DNA from: a virus
Length of the DNA: 54,695 nucleotides
Virus record (IMG/VR): IMGVR_UViG_3300009124_000017
Location: 1-54,695 of that record
Strand: one strand, 5' to 3'
Numbering within the stretch: the first letter of the stretch is position 1; each line of letters opens with the position of its first letter. The notes under the pieces are model-generated. The model saw only the letters and a list, made by a program, of their open reading frames with translations, was not told the origin of the DNA and made no database searches. The translations under genes and the position numbers were made by a program. Shown here piece after piece: positions 42,437 to 49,577 of this stretch.

Positions 42437-42480
42437 CGTTCCGCGACTTACTTGCGTCCCACCCGAGAGCGGGATGAACG
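42437..42480 (-). ncRNA. Candidate glutamine riboswitch (Downstream-peptide/glnA type)
   Basis: The minus-strand leader folds as P1 CGTTC/GAACG (42476-42480 with 42437-42441), P2 CCCG/CGGG, and P3 GAC/GTC around GCAAGTAA, with GGGACGCAAGTA as the E-loop-like core. This is the layout I know for the glnA and Downstream-peptide RNA motifs of cyanobacteria and marine phages, which bind L-glutamine. A second CGTTCATCCC lies at 42424-42433, just before the ATG, and could pair with the same GAACG, masking the GGAG ribosome site. The family assignment is from memory and needs a covariance-model search. Confidence 0.55.
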
Positions 42481-42516
42481 TATGGTAATTATACCATACT
42501 ATGTATGCTATGACAA
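42480..42516 (-). promoter_or_regulatory. Sigma70-type early promoter with inverted repeat over the -10
   Basis: -35 TTGTCA (42511-42516), a 17-base spacer and perfect -10 TATAAT (42488-42493). The -10 is wrapped by an inverted repeat, GTATGGTA/TACCATAC (42480-42499), a possible operator. The -35 shares two bases with the hairpin at 42515-42536. It drives the riboswitch leader, the 53-residue gene and the DUF4278-like gene. Confidence 0.7.
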
Positions 42517-42536
42517 CTGTATCGGTTGATACAGTT
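42515..42536 (-). other. 9-bp hairpin linking the speD stop to the -35
   Basis: AACTGTATC/GATACAGTT with a four-base loop, starting at the first base of the speD stop and ending inside the -35 TTGTCA. There is no T run, so termination would be weak; a PeSL-type junction or operator is possible. Confidence 0.55.
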
Positions 42537-42865
42537 TAACCTCTCTTAACGTGTTCGATTGTAAAATCTTTCGAGTTTAGTTGAGTGCGAATGATTTGAC
42601 ATGCCAGTGCAGAATCACAATCTCCACATGTATAGACATCAACTGCTGCTTTTCTATCCTCTGGCCACGTATGAATACTGATGTGACTCTCAGCAAGCAT
42701 AACAATACCAGTCACACCCTGAGGATAGAACTTATGTGTCATGGTATTGAGGATTGTCATGCCAGCACAGTATGCTGCATCATGAAGAAGTTTTTTAATT
42801 AGTTGTTCATCATCCAACTTGTCTGCATCACATTGATACAGGTCCAACAAATAATGTTCACCCAT
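42536..42865 (-). CDS. speD: S-adenosylmethionine decarboxylase proenzyme SpeD
   Basis: 109 residues from the ATG at 42865 (MGEHYLLDLYQCD), overlapping the previous TAA by one base. The bacterial class signature is at 59-69 (ESHISIHTWPE); Ser60 is the expected self-cleavage site that becomes the pyruvoyl cofactor. The size matches short archaeal/bacterial-type SpeD. It makes decarboxylated AdoMet for polyamine synthesis, a known auxiliary activity in T4-like cyanophages. It is followed at once by a hairpin and the next promoter. Confidence 0.9.
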   Translation of the reverse strand: MGEHYLLDLYQCDADKLDDEQLIKKLLHDAAYCAGMTILNTMTHKFYPQGVTGIVMLAESHISIHTWPEDRKAAVDVYTCGDCDSALACQIIRTQLNSKDFTIEHVKRG

Positions 42866-43158
42866 TAAGTTACCCAAAATTTATCTTTACCTCTTTTGTT
42901 GCATGTCATGATCTTAACATCATACCCTTTAGAAATAAGAAATTTACCATGAACGAGTGCATCTGCTACACTTCTGTACATAAAAACTTCTGAGTATTTT
43001 TGTGTAGAGACAGGAACACCATTAGAATTAATTCTTCTCAATACTTTTTTATCAGACTTAGGACCATCTGCCATCTTCCAGAATAGCAGACAAAAGTTTT
43101 GATCTCTTGATGGTGTTACTCTTGAGATTTCTCTTTGTTCTTGAGGTGTAATTTCCAT
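42865..43158 (-). CDS. 97-residue hypothetical protein upstream of speD
   Basis: MEITPQEQREISRVTPSRDQ onward; basic, with a central strand-rich part (YSEVFMYRSVADALVHG) and a Lys-rich end (CNKRGKDKFWVT). No domain recognised. It starts two bases after the upstream stop and its TAA overlaps the speD ATG, so the pair is probably coupled. Confidence 0.65.
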   Translation of the reverse strand: MEITPQEQREISRVTPSRDQNFCLLFWKMADGPKSDKKVLRRINSNGVPVSTQKYSEVFMYRSVADALVHGKFLISKGYDVKIMTCNKRGKDKFWVT

Positions 43159-43160
43159 TT

Positions 43161-43412
43161 CTATTTTTTCTTAGGTGGGTTCCACATTTTAGGATTTATT
43201 CGACCTTCTGTTTGGGTCATGCTGATTAAATCATGACGATACTTATCCCAATATTCATCAAAGATATCTACTCTTTTATTGCCAGAAGCAATATCAAAAT
43301 GTGTCATACCGTCTTGTAGATACTCAACCAAGTATGATGTATAAGGAAGACTGCGATCTTCAGCAAGAGATGGATCGCAGTCTCGGTGCAAAACTTTACA
43401 GCTCTTCGCCAT
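43161..43412 (-). CDS. 83-residue hypothetical protein
   Basis: Starts at the ATG at 43412 (MAKSCKVLHRDCDP), overlapping the TGA of the 144-residue gene (TGATG); upstream codons belong to that gene in another frame. Charged, with a short hydrophobic stretch (SYLVEYLQDGMTHFDIA) and a Pro/Lys-rich end (KMWNPPKKK). No family recognised. Confidence 0.68.
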   Translation of the reverse strand: MAKSCKVLHRDCDPSLAEDRSLPYTSYLVEYLQDGMTHFDIASGNKRVDIFDEYWDKYRHDLISMTQTEGRINPKMWNPPKKK

Positions 43413-43846
43413 CAGGAACGACCCCCCCACTTGATCTGAGGAAATGCTTCCTCTACACAAGCACGGGTGATCTTATATTTCTTTTGCAGTGCCTTGTCCT
43501 TGACCAGGACCAAGAGGTTTGCTTCCTCTTCACACAGACCCTCCAGGAGTTGAATGAAGAGGTTCTCACGCTGGGTCTGCTTCAAGGATGAGTTACCACC
43601 TTTGAAGAACAGATACAGGCGACGATACTCTTTCTCCAGGACGCTGTGATCAGTGCCCTTAGGAGCATCGTTAGGAGTGAAGGGAACGTTACCTTCGGGA
43701 AGTAGAGAAACAATGCTCTCGTCGTAGTTAGCAATCAATAGAGAGCGTAGAGCATTAGTGTTATGCTCTTGCAGAAGTTTGACCTTCTGTGATTTAGTTT
43801 TAGCGTTGCTCACTTTTTGGAGCACTTCAGAAATTAACAGTTTCAT
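43412..43846 (-). CDS. DUF6433-like conserved helical protein
   Basis: 144 residues: MKLLISEVLQKVSNAKTKSQ, KVKLLQEHNTNALRSLLIA, EYRRLYLFFKGGN, LLVLVKDKALQKKYKITRAC. I recall this as a conserved family of T4-like cyanophages and pelagiphages (DUF6433) of unknown function. It overlaps RNase H by four bases (ATGA) and the 83-residue gene by one, placing it in the replication operon. The T4 gp59 loader was considered, but I see no matching features. Confidence 0.7.
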   Translation of the reverse strand: MKLLISEVLQKVSNAKTKSQKVKLLQEHNTNALRSLLIANYDESIVSLLPEGNVPFTPNDAPKGTDHSVLEKEYRRLYLFFKGGNSSLKQTQRENLFIQLLEGLCEEEANLLVLVKDKALQKKYKITRACVEEAFPQIKWGGRS

Positions 43847-44709
43847 TTTTTAAAAGGTGTTGAACTACGAAAGAAATATTCTTGCATCAGATCATTCAAT
43901 TGATGCTGCTGAAAGTATTCCAGTGGAACTTGTTTCCCATCAATATTTAGGGAGTTATATTCTACCATAATTGCATCCTCAATTTCAACAGGGATGCAAT
44001 CAAAATCAATAAGACGTTGATTTCTATGATAGTTTTCCAGTTGTTCTTTGCTTGAACAAAACTCATGTGGTTTAAGATCAACCCACTTAGCAAGGTTCTT
44101 TTGACTAATAGGACGTTGACGTTCTCCTTTTACAAAACAATCATCGGGTGACAGAAAGTTCGGAATGCCATCCGACTTGTCTCCCTTGATGATATGTTCT
44201 TTGATAAAAGCATGGGGATTATCATACCCCAGACTCTTCTTAGTAATAGGATTGTATTGGTAGACTCCAGGATACTTGTGCAGTTGGATGAAGTCTTTGT
44301 CTCCTGATAGAATTAGTATTAGTTCTTTCGGACCTTTGTTTTTACACAGGGTAGAGATAACATCGTCTGCCTCTGCGCCAAGAACTTCTACTACTTTGTA
44401 TGGGAAGTAAGTTTTGATCTCGTCTCGGATCTTATTCAAGACCTCAAAGATTGAAGACCAGTCGTGACCAGATCGTTCTCGATCTTTCTTTCTATTTTGT
44501 TTGTAGTATGGGAAGACTTCTTTTCTCCAATATTGTTTGGAGTCATAGGCGAGAACCATCTCGCCATACTTCTCCCCATACTGTTTCTCATAAGAGCGTA
44601 ACGAATTGAGAACCATGTGTCGAACAAGTTTCTCATTCAATCGATCGCCTTTCAACTGTGCCATCAGATTACTAATCATAATCTGATTCATGTCAATAAT
44701 AATCATCAT
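43843..44709 (-). CDS. rnh: RNase H-like 5'-3' exonuclease
   Basis: 288 residues of the FEN/T4 RNase H family. Metal-ligand motifs in order: IIIDMNQ (D6), MVLAYDSK (D56), GAEADDV (113-116), SGDKDF (135-140), GDKSDGIPN (176-184). T4 RNase H removes lagging-strand primers and acts with gp32. The catalytic D6 requires the first (44709) or second (44706) ATG; a GGAGG lies directly upstream. The start overlaps the upstream gene by 17 bases. Confidence 0.88.
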   Translation of the reverse strand: MMIIIDMNQIMISNLMAQLKGDRLNEKLVRHMVLNSLRSYEKQYGEKYGEMVLAYDSKQYWRKEVFPYYKQNRKKDRERSGHDWSSIFEVLNKIRDEIKTYFPYKVVEVLGAEADDVISTLCKNKGPKELILILSGDKDFIQLHKYPGVYQYNPITKKSLGYDNPHAFIKEHIIKGDKSDGIPNFLSPDDCFVKGERQRPISQKNLAKWVDLKPHEFCSSKEQLENYHRNQRLIDFDCIPVEIEDAIMVEYNSLNIDGKQVPLEYFQQHQLNDLMQEYFFRSSTPFKK

Positions 44710-44920
44710 CCTCCTCTTCTTCGTTAACGAATTTTACTGATAGTAGCTCTTCATTGATCCACACTCCATCCTCATCATACATTTCTGGATGTGAGATCTC
44801 ATTTTTCTTCTGAATTAAATTATAAACTACGTCATTGATATGCCAACCAGCAATGATACCGACAATCAATGATAAGAAAACAAAAACTCCAGAGAAGAAA
44901 AGAATTACTGATGTTTGCAT
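44693..44920 (-). CDS. 75-residue single-pass membrane protein
   Basis: MQTSVILFFSGVFVFLSLIV then GIIAGW form one transmembrane segment (~5-27). The rest is a soluble acidic tail (MYDEDGVWINEELLS) ending in an E/D/Y run. The pattern (hydrophobic anchor, Y-D-E-D-G, acidic tail) recurs in small cyanophage proteins next to RNase H. AAGGAG precedes the ATG. Function unknown; an inner or thylakoid membrane location is inferred. Confidence 0.7.
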   Translation of the reverse strand: MQTSVILFFSGVFVFLSLIVGIIAGWHINDVVYNLIQKKNEISHPEMYDEDGVWINEELLSVKFVNEEEEDDDYY

Positions 44921-44935
44921 CGGGGGGACTGCTCC

Positions 44936-45103
44936 TTAGTTGTTAGGAACCTCCCAAGTAAATTCAAATTTGATTTGGAATTTACGCTTCAGGAGGTTGA
45001 ATGTGTGTTCTAAGATAGCACCTTTTCTTTCAGGTGCAGGTTTCTCTCTCCTGAGCATGAGCTCTATGCCTTTATTTATTTTGGTTTCCTCATCATTATT
45101 CAT
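44936..45103 (-). CDS. 55-residue basic protein downstream of glutaredoxin
   Basis: ATG at 45103 encodes MNNDEETKINKGIELMLRRE and 35 more residues ending FTWEVPNN. Acidic start, Lys/Arg-rich middle, beta-like end (FQIKFEFTWEV). The ATG overlaps the glutaredoxin TAA by one base (TAATG), and AAGGAG for the next gene follows its own stop. Function unknown. Confidence 0.65.
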   Translation of the reverse strand: MNNDEETKINKGIELMLRREKPAPERKGAILEHTFNLLKRKFQIKFEFTWEVPNN

Positions 45104-45351
45104 TACTTTTTTGATGATACTAATCCTTTTTGAACAAATAGTTTTGCGGTCTCGACCAAACCTCCAACTGGTTCCCCATCAATTATAACATACGGATAGG
45201 TTTTTGCATCAGGGTAAGCAGAATAAAATTCTTCTTTTAAGATTTCATTAGTGACATTGATCTCTTCATACTCAAACCCCGCACGTTGCATGAGTTCTTT
45301 TACTTGAGAGCAATAAGCACATCCAGGTTTGGTATAGATTTTAATCTCCAT
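45103..45351 (-). CDS. Glutaredoxin
   Basis: An 82-residue monothiol/dithiol-type glutaredoxin: active site C11-A-Y-C14, cis-proline strand (TYPYVIIDGEPVGG) and C-terminal helix. It probably supplies electrons to ribonucleotide reductase or repairs glutathionylated proteins. It lies below the psbD terminator; the ATG comes two bases after the T run (one C lies between). Confidence 0.9.
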   Translation of the reverse strand: MEIKIYTKPGCAYCSQVKELMQRAGFEYEEINVTNEILKEEFYSAYPDAKTYPYVIIDGEPVGGLVETAKLFVQKGLVSSKK

Positions 45352-45352
45352 G

Positions 45353-45376
45353 AAAAAAGGGGGTCGTTTGACCCCC
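45353..45376 (-). terminator. Rho-independent terminator after psbD
   Basis: Stem GGGGGTC/GACCCCC with a four-base loop (AAAC), then six Ts on the minus strand, eight bases after the psbD stop region. It should separate psbD from glutaredoxin, though partial read-through would be needed if no promoter lies between. Confidence 0.8.
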
Positions 45377-45384
45377 CCATTATA

Positions 45385-46440
45385 TCATAGAGCATTGCCT
45401 CTTGGCAACACTTCTTCAGGGAACACAAAGTTCTCATGTGGTTGATCGACTGGTGCCATCCAGGCACGTAGACCTTCATTCAATAGGATGTTCTTGGTAT
45501 AGAACGTCTCGAACTCAGGATCCTCTGCTGCTCTCACCTCCTGACTTACAAAGTCATAAGCACGAAGGTTAAGAGCAAGACCAATAATGCCAATGGAAGA
45601 GGTCCAAAGACCCATAACAGGAACAAAGAGCATGAAGAAATGAAGCCAACGCTTATTGCTAAACGCAATTCCGAAGATCTGTGACCAGAATCTGTTCGCA
45701 GTGACCATCGAATAGGTTTCTTCTTCTTGCGTCGTATCGAATGCTTTGAATGTGTTTGCTTGTTCGCCATCTTCATAAAGAGTATTTTCTACAGTAACAC
45801 CATGAATTGCTGACAGCAGAGCACCACCAAGGATACCTGCTACACCCATCATGTGGAATGGATTCAACGTCCAGTTGTGGAATCCTTGTAGGAAGAGTAG
45901 GAATCTGAAGATTGCTGCGACACCAAAACTGGGAGCAAAGAACCAGGACGATTGTCCCAGAGGATAGATAAGAAATACGCTGACAAACACAGCGATAGGA
46001 CCAGAGAAAGCAATAGCATTGTACGGACGGATACCTACTAAACGACTAATTTCAAATTGGCGAAGCATGAAACCTATGAGAGCAAAGGCTCCGTGGAGCG
46101 CCACAAAATTCCAGAGTCCCCCAAGTTGGAACCAGCGGACGAGATCTCCTTGAGACTCAGGACCCCAAAGTAGAAGAAGAGAATGACCCATAGCGTCAGC
46201 AGGAGTTGACACTGCTGCCGTGAGAAAATTAGCACCCTCAAGATAAGAAGACGCCAACCCGTGGGTATACCAGCTTGTAACAAACGTCGTGCCAGTAAGC
46301 CAGCCACCAATTGCCATATAAGCAGTGGGAAAAAGAAGTAGTCCAGACCAGCCCACAAAGACAAAGCGGTCGCGTTTAAGCCAGTCATCCAAGACATCGA
46401 ACCATCCTCTCTGCGGGGGTGAAAGTGTTGAAGCAGTCAT
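45385..46440 (-). CDS. psbD: Photosystem II D2 protein PsbD
   Basis: 351 residues, close to the usual cyanobacterial length (352). Five transmembrane helices and the conserved D2 segments are clear: [43 protein letters not shown] with the special-pair and iron-ligand His, and the C-terminal [24 protein letters not shown] lies eight bases upstream of the ATG. Phage psbD helps keep photosystem II active during infection, together with phage psbA 1.7 kb upstream. Confidence 0.97.
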   Translation of the reverse strand: MTASTLSPPQRGWFDVLDDWLKRDRFVFVGWSGLLLFPTAYMAIGGWLTGTTFVTSWYTHGLASSYLEGANFLTAAVSTPADAMGHSLLLLWGPESQGDLVRWFQLGGLWNFVALHGAFALIGFMLRQFEISRLVGIRPYNAIAFSGPIAVFVSVFLIYPLGQSSWFFAPSFGVAAIFRFLLFLQGFHNWTLNPFHMMGVAGILGGALLSAIHGVTVENTLYEDGEQANTFKAFDTTQEEETYSMVTANRFWSQIFGIAFSNKRWLHFFMLFVPVMGLWTSSIGIIGLALNLRAYDFVSQEVRAAEDPEFETFYTKNILLNEGLRAWMAPVDQPHENFVFPEEVLPRGNAL

Positions 46441-46443
46441 TAA

Positions 46444-46734
46444 TTATACTCCATATTTGTCGAAAGTTTTTCTAATGTTCTGTGTGATCTGCATACCTCC
46501 CGTGAAAGATTCTAACATCTCACCAGCATCATCTGTGACAATGAGAACTGGAGTAGCAGTAACCTTATACTGTTTTGCAAGTGCAAGGTTTTCTTCTGGA
46601 ATAGGAATATCACTAAAGTCTTCAAGGTCAACCTTTTCAATTAGAGATGTACGTTCATCCTTAATAGACTTCATGTATTTGTCTACAAGAGCACAAGGAC
46701 CACAAGATTGCTTAGAGAATAATAGAAATTTCAT
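46444..46734 (-). CDS. Thioredoxin-like protein
   Basis: 96 residues with thioredoxin active site C11-G-P-C14, a Y-K-V-T-A-T-P-V cis-proline segment and a G-G strand (FTGGMQITQ). Slightly shorter than cellular thioredoxins. It lies between psbD and the methyltransferase gene and is preceded by a CTAAATA box (46769-46775) and a small 7-bp hairpin (46749-46765). It may reduce phage ribonucleotide reductase or host redox targets. Confidence 0.85.
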   Translation of the reverse strand: MKFLLFSKQSCGPCALVDKYMKSIKDERTSLIEKVDLEDFSDIPIPEENLALAKQYKVTATPVLIVTDDAGEMLESFTGGMQITQNIRKTFDKYGV

Positions 46735-46768
46735 TGGTATACATTCGTAAAGTTTTGTAAACTTTCCT

Positions 46769-46775
46769 TATTTAG
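46769..46775 (-). promoter_or_regulatory. Late-type promoter box CTAAATA upstream of thioredoxin and psbD
   Basis: The minus strand reads ATCCTAAATAAGG, directly after the methyltransferase stop, 35 bases before the thioredoxin ATG. Between box and ATG is AAAGTTT/AAACTTT, a perfect 7-bp hairpin (46749-46765). It could give psbD late expression. Confidence 0.5.
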
Positions 46776-46779
46776 GATA

Positions 46780-47535
46780 TCATCCTTGAAGGAATTTGTC
46801 AAGGGGAGCGTGCTTTGCAATTCTAAGTTCTGCAGTTTCACAGTAAGACTTGCTCATGTCAATGCCAATGTATTTTCTCCCAAGTTTATGTGCAACATAG
46901 GTGGTGGTGCCTGCTCCATTAAAAGGATCAAGAACCACGTCACCCTTGTAAGAAAATAGTTTCAAGCAACGCTCTACTAATTCTTCGGGAAACATTGCTG
47001 GGTGTCCATAGTCTTTCATCTTAGTCTCTGGTGCCATAGACCAGTGACCATTGACATACTTAATGAATTCATCTTTAGTAATGTCAATGTCTTCTTTGTT
47101 TCCAGGATGCTTGAGAGTATCTTTACTGAAAACTTCAATGAACTCAAATGGATACGATAGATATGGACATGATGGTGACTTCCAACTACCCCATGCTGTG
47201 AGCTTTCGGAGATTATTCTTCAACCAAATAATCTCTCCTCTCCAGATCATACCTTCACCAATCATTCTCTGGGTGATCTTGTGATGAGTAGGGAAGTATT
47301 GTTTATAGTTGGGTTGGATGTTGATAATAAGTCTGCCACCAGACTTCAACACACGCTTACACTCAACAAAGACTGCAAGAATTTTCTCAAGATATTCATC
47401 AGCATCACCATCATCATCGTGAGTATCATACTCCATACCATAGTTGTATGGAGGTGAAGTCAAAACAATATCAACAGACTCATCGTCCATTTCTTTCAGT
47501 GCAACGAGAGAATCTGAACAGATGATCTCATTCAT
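46780..47535 (-). CDS. N4-cytosine-type DNA methyltransferase (type II R-M partner)
   Basis: 251 residues. The catalytic motif TSPPY (26-30), most often found in N4-cytosine methyltransferases, comes before the AdoMet-binding motif DPFNGAGTT (203-211), i.e. beta-class order. GRKYIGID (219-226) is the next motif. The start overlaps the endonuclease gene's TGA by four bases (ATGA). With that neighbour it forms what looks like a complete type II restriction-modification pair. Its methylated site is unproven; CTAG is predicted from the endonuclease family. Confidence 0.85.
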   Translation of the reverse strand: MNEIICSDSLVALKEMDDESVDIVLTSPPYNYGMEYDTHDDDGDADEYLEKILAVFVECKRVLKSGGRLIINIQPNYKQYFPTHHKITQRMIGEGMIWRGEIIWLKNNLRKLTAWGSWKSPSCPYLSYPFEFIEVFSKDTLKHPGNKEDIDITKDEFIKYVNGHWSMAPETKMKDYGHPAMFPEELVERCLKLFSYKGDVVLDPFNGAGTTTYVAHKLGRKYIGIDMSKSYCETAELRIAKHAPLDKFLQG

Positions 47536-48050
47536 ACAATCTTAACTCCTTTAGATCCATTAGTATAGTAGATGATGCGATAAGGAATAGTTTCCTTGCC
47601 AGCATTGATAGTCTTCTTATAAGTGTTCGGTTTGATTGAGACTGGTTCGTCACCAATGAAACCATCAATGCCTTTTGCTTCTTCCTCTACGTTAGCAAGA
47701 CGATAAGACTTACCAGCAGCACACAATTTTAGCACATCGAGTTGAATTTGCAACCCTGAGTGAGTCTTATTGATGATAAGATCTTTGGTCCATGCACGAA
47801 CATCATCTTTAGTAAGTTCGTTAAGGTTCTCTTTCATAGCAAGGACACATTCCCAGATCTTATCTGCTGCAGCATCAATCTTATCATCACCATCATAGAA
47901 CTTCTCCCAGTCATTAACTTCATGACTGGCACACTGATCTCTAAACTGCTGAATCAATTCACTCATCTGACCCACATGTTTAGGTCTGGTTGCCTGCGAA
48001 AAACTGTTAGCAAGGTTGATGACGGATCCAATGTATTTGAGAAGTGCCAT
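47532..48050 (-). CDS. MjaI-family type II restriction endonuclease
   Basis: 172 residues. The N-terminal block (INLANSFSQATRPKHVGQMS) and the core (INKTHSGLQIQ, KGIDGFIGDEPVSIKPNTYK) match what I recall of the RE_MjaI family. MjaI cuts CTAG. The core fits a PD-(D/E)XK active site: D129 in GIDG, then I-K140. Such genes are unusual in cyanophages. It is transcribed with the methyltransferase and lies just below the psbA terminator and a -10-like TATAAT. Unprotected host DNA with CTAG sites could be a target. Confidence 0.75.
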   Translation of the reverse strand: MALLKYIGSVINLANSFSQATRPKHVGQMSELIQQFRDQCASHEVNDWEKFYDGDDKIDAAADKIWECVLAMKENLNELTKDDVRAWTKDLIINKTHSGLQIQLDVLKLCAAGKSYRLANVEEEAKGIDGFIGDEPVSIKPNTYKKTINAGKETIPYRIIYYTNGSKGVKIV

Positions 48051-48071
48051 GCTTGGTTGTTAACTGAAGTT

Positions 48072-48106
48072 ATTATAGCATAAAAAAGGACCCCAGTGGG
48101 GTCCTT
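48072..48106 (-). terminator. psbA terminator followed by an extended -10
   Basis: Stem AAGGACCCC/GGGGTCCTT with loop ACT, then a T run on the minus strand (48082-48106), ending psbA. Directly after it comes ATGCTATAAT (TATAAT 48072-48077), an extended -10 that could start the R-M transcript at about 48065. TTTTTTATGCTATAAT is identical at the thyX operon promoter, though no good -35 is seen here. Confidence 0.7.
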
Positions 48107-48128
48107 GTGTCAGTTATTCAGTTGGATA

Positions 48129-49211
48129 TCAACCGATAGCAGGTGCGGTGAGAGCAACAGGAGTGCTTTCAGCAGCAGCAAGGTCGAGGGGGAAGTTGTG
48201 AGCATTGCGCTCGTGCATCACTTCCATGCCAAGACCAGCACGGTTGAGAACGTCTGCCCAGGTGTTCAGGACTTTGCCCTGACTATCCATGATGGACTGG
48301 TTGAAGTTGAAACCGTTGAGGTTGAATGCCATGGTGCTAACACCAAGAGCAGTGAACCAGATACCGACAACAGGCCATGCTGCGAGGAAGAAGTGCAGCG
48401 AACGGGAGTTGTTGAAGGAAGCGTATTGGAAGATCAGGCGACCGAAGTAACCGTGAGCAGCAACGATGTTGTAGGTCTCTTCTTCTTGACCGAACTTGTA
48501 ACCATAGTTCTGGGACTCAGACTCAGTGGTTTCACGAACCAGCGAGGAAGTAACCAGAGAACCGTGCATCGCACTGAACAGAGAACCACCGAACACGCCA
48601 GCAACGCCGAGCATGTGGAAGGGGTGCATCAGAATGTTGTGCTCTGCTTGGAAGACAAGCATATAGTTGAAGGTGCCACTAATACCCAGGGGCATAGCAT
48701 CGGAGAACGAACCTTGACCGAAAGGATAGACCAGGAAGACAGCAGATGCTGCTGCAACAGGAGCTGAATATGCAACACAGATCCAGGGGCGCATACCCAG
48801 GCGGTAAGAAAGTTCCCACTCACGTCCCATGTAAGCATAGATGCCAATCAGGAAGTGGAAGATAACAAGTTGGAAAGGACCACCGTTATAGAGCCACTCA
48901 TCGAGAGAAGCAGCTTCCCAGATGGGATAGAAGTGCAGACCGATTGCGTTGGAAGAGGGCACAACAGCACCAGAGATGATGTTGTTGCCATACATGAGGG
49001 AACCAGCAACTGGTTCACGGATGCCGTCAATGTCCACAGGGGGAGCAGCAATGAAGGCAACAATGAAACAGATAGTAGCAGCAAGGAGGCAAGGAATCAT
49101 GAGGACCCCGAACCAACCAACATAAAGACGGTTGTCAGTGCTGGTTACCCAGTTACAAAACTGTTCCCATTGAGAAGTATTCTGTTGTTGTGAAAGAGTA
49201 GATGAAGCCAT
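48129..49211 (-). CDS. psbA: Photosystem II D1 protein PsbA
   Basis: 360 residues from the ATG at 49211 ([20 protein letters not shown]); the frame can be extended four codons to a TTG, which is less likely. Canonical D1 segments include [30 protein letters not shown], the [19 protein letters not shown] iron/QB region and the C-terminal [13 protein letters not shown] processing site. At the position equivalent to residue 130 (MGREWEL) it has Glu, as in high-light D1:2 forms, rather than Gln. Intron-free. It maintains photosystem II during infection. Its own promoter lies at 49384-49412. Confidence 0.97.
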   Translation of the reverse strand: MASSTLSQQQNTSQWEQFCNWVTSTDNRLYVGWFGVLMIPCLLAATICFIVAFIAAPPVDIDGIREPVAGSLMYGNNIISGAVVPSSNAIGLHFYPIWEAASLDEWLYNGGPFQLVIFHFLIGIYAYMGREWELSYRLGMRPWICVAYSAPVAAASAVFLVYPFGQGSFSDAMPLGISGTFNYMLVFQAEHNILMHPFHMLGVAGVFGGSLFSAMHGSLVTSSLVRETTESESQNYGYKFGQEEETYNIVAAHGYFGRLIFQYASFNNSRSLHFFLAAWPVVGIWFTALGVSTMAFNLNGFNFNQSIMDSQGKVLNTWADVLNRAGLGMEVMHERNAHNFPLDLAAAESTPVALTAPAIG

Positions 49212-49383
49212 TGTTTTGAACAAAAAAGTAAGACCATCAGGGACATGGTGGAGTTACTATTTCCCAAGACCCCTCGCCTTGGGATATGAGAGACGTGATT
49301 TAGACACCCTATAGGTCTCGGTTTGGGGTGTGGTGAGACATGTTACAAACTCGTTAAAGTTCGTTACATTGCTTCATATATTT
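49212..49383 (-). other. psbA 5' leader with stem-loop
   Basis: About 160 bases separate the psbA promoter from the ATG. The minus-strand leader contains TCCCAAG/CTTGGGA (49262-49284), a 7-bp stem with a nine-base loop, plus AT-rich repeats near the start (TAACGAACTTTAACGAG). I see no ORF. The remaining ~190 bases up to 49577 hold the promoter, a TATAAT on the minus strand at 49470-49475 without a -35, and the plus-strand late box. Confidence 0.55.
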
Positions 49384-49412
49384 ATTGTAGCATGGTTCGG
49401 TTTCCCCGTCAA
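49384..49412 (-). promoter_or_regulatory. psbA early promoter
   Basis: On the minus strand: -35 TTGACG (49407-49412), a 17-base spacer and -10 TACAAT (49384-49389) with an extended TGC. The -10 runs into AATAAATA, a near late-promoter box, so the site could also be read late by gp55-type polymerase. Confidence 0.75.
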
Positions 49413-49535
49413 CCCCCAAAATTTAAGCATTTTTACTCATTTGAGGCGGTGTCTCTCGAACACTCCGTTATTATAGCAGATCCAGAAAGCAACCGTGGAC
49501 CCCTGTGACAGTTGTTTGAGTGTCCTCTCCGCTCC

Positions 49536-49543
49536 TATAAATA
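49536..49543 (+). promoter_or_regulatory. Late promoter box TATAAATA for the tail fibre operon
   Basis: Plus strand CTCCTATAAATAACCATAG, an exact T4 late box 35 bases above the ATG at 49578. Confidence 0.8.
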
Positions 49544-49577
49544 ACCATAGAAATAAAAGCAATCTCGGCAGAGTGTA

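Noticed and set aside
43412-43846. Helicase loader gp59 as identity of the 144-residue gene
   Set aside because: It is next to RNase H, but the length and sequence do not show gp59 features; the DUF6433-like pattern fits better.
45379-45384. TATAAT on the minus strand just below the psbD stop
   Set aside because: A start here would lead straight into the terminator hairpin at 45353-45376, so it is probably a chance match.
48096-48767. 223-codon plus-strand frame antisense to psbA
   Set aside because: Starts in the psbA terminator region, has no ribosome site and mirrors the highly conserved psbA frame; a shadow.
48129-49211. Group I intron in psbA, as known in S-PM2
   Set aside because: The D1 frame is continuous with normal length and no interruption.
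49470-49475. TATAAT upstream of psbA on the minus strand
   Set aside because: No -35 at 16-18 bases; the TTGACG/TACAAT site at 49384-49412 is much better and closer to psbA.
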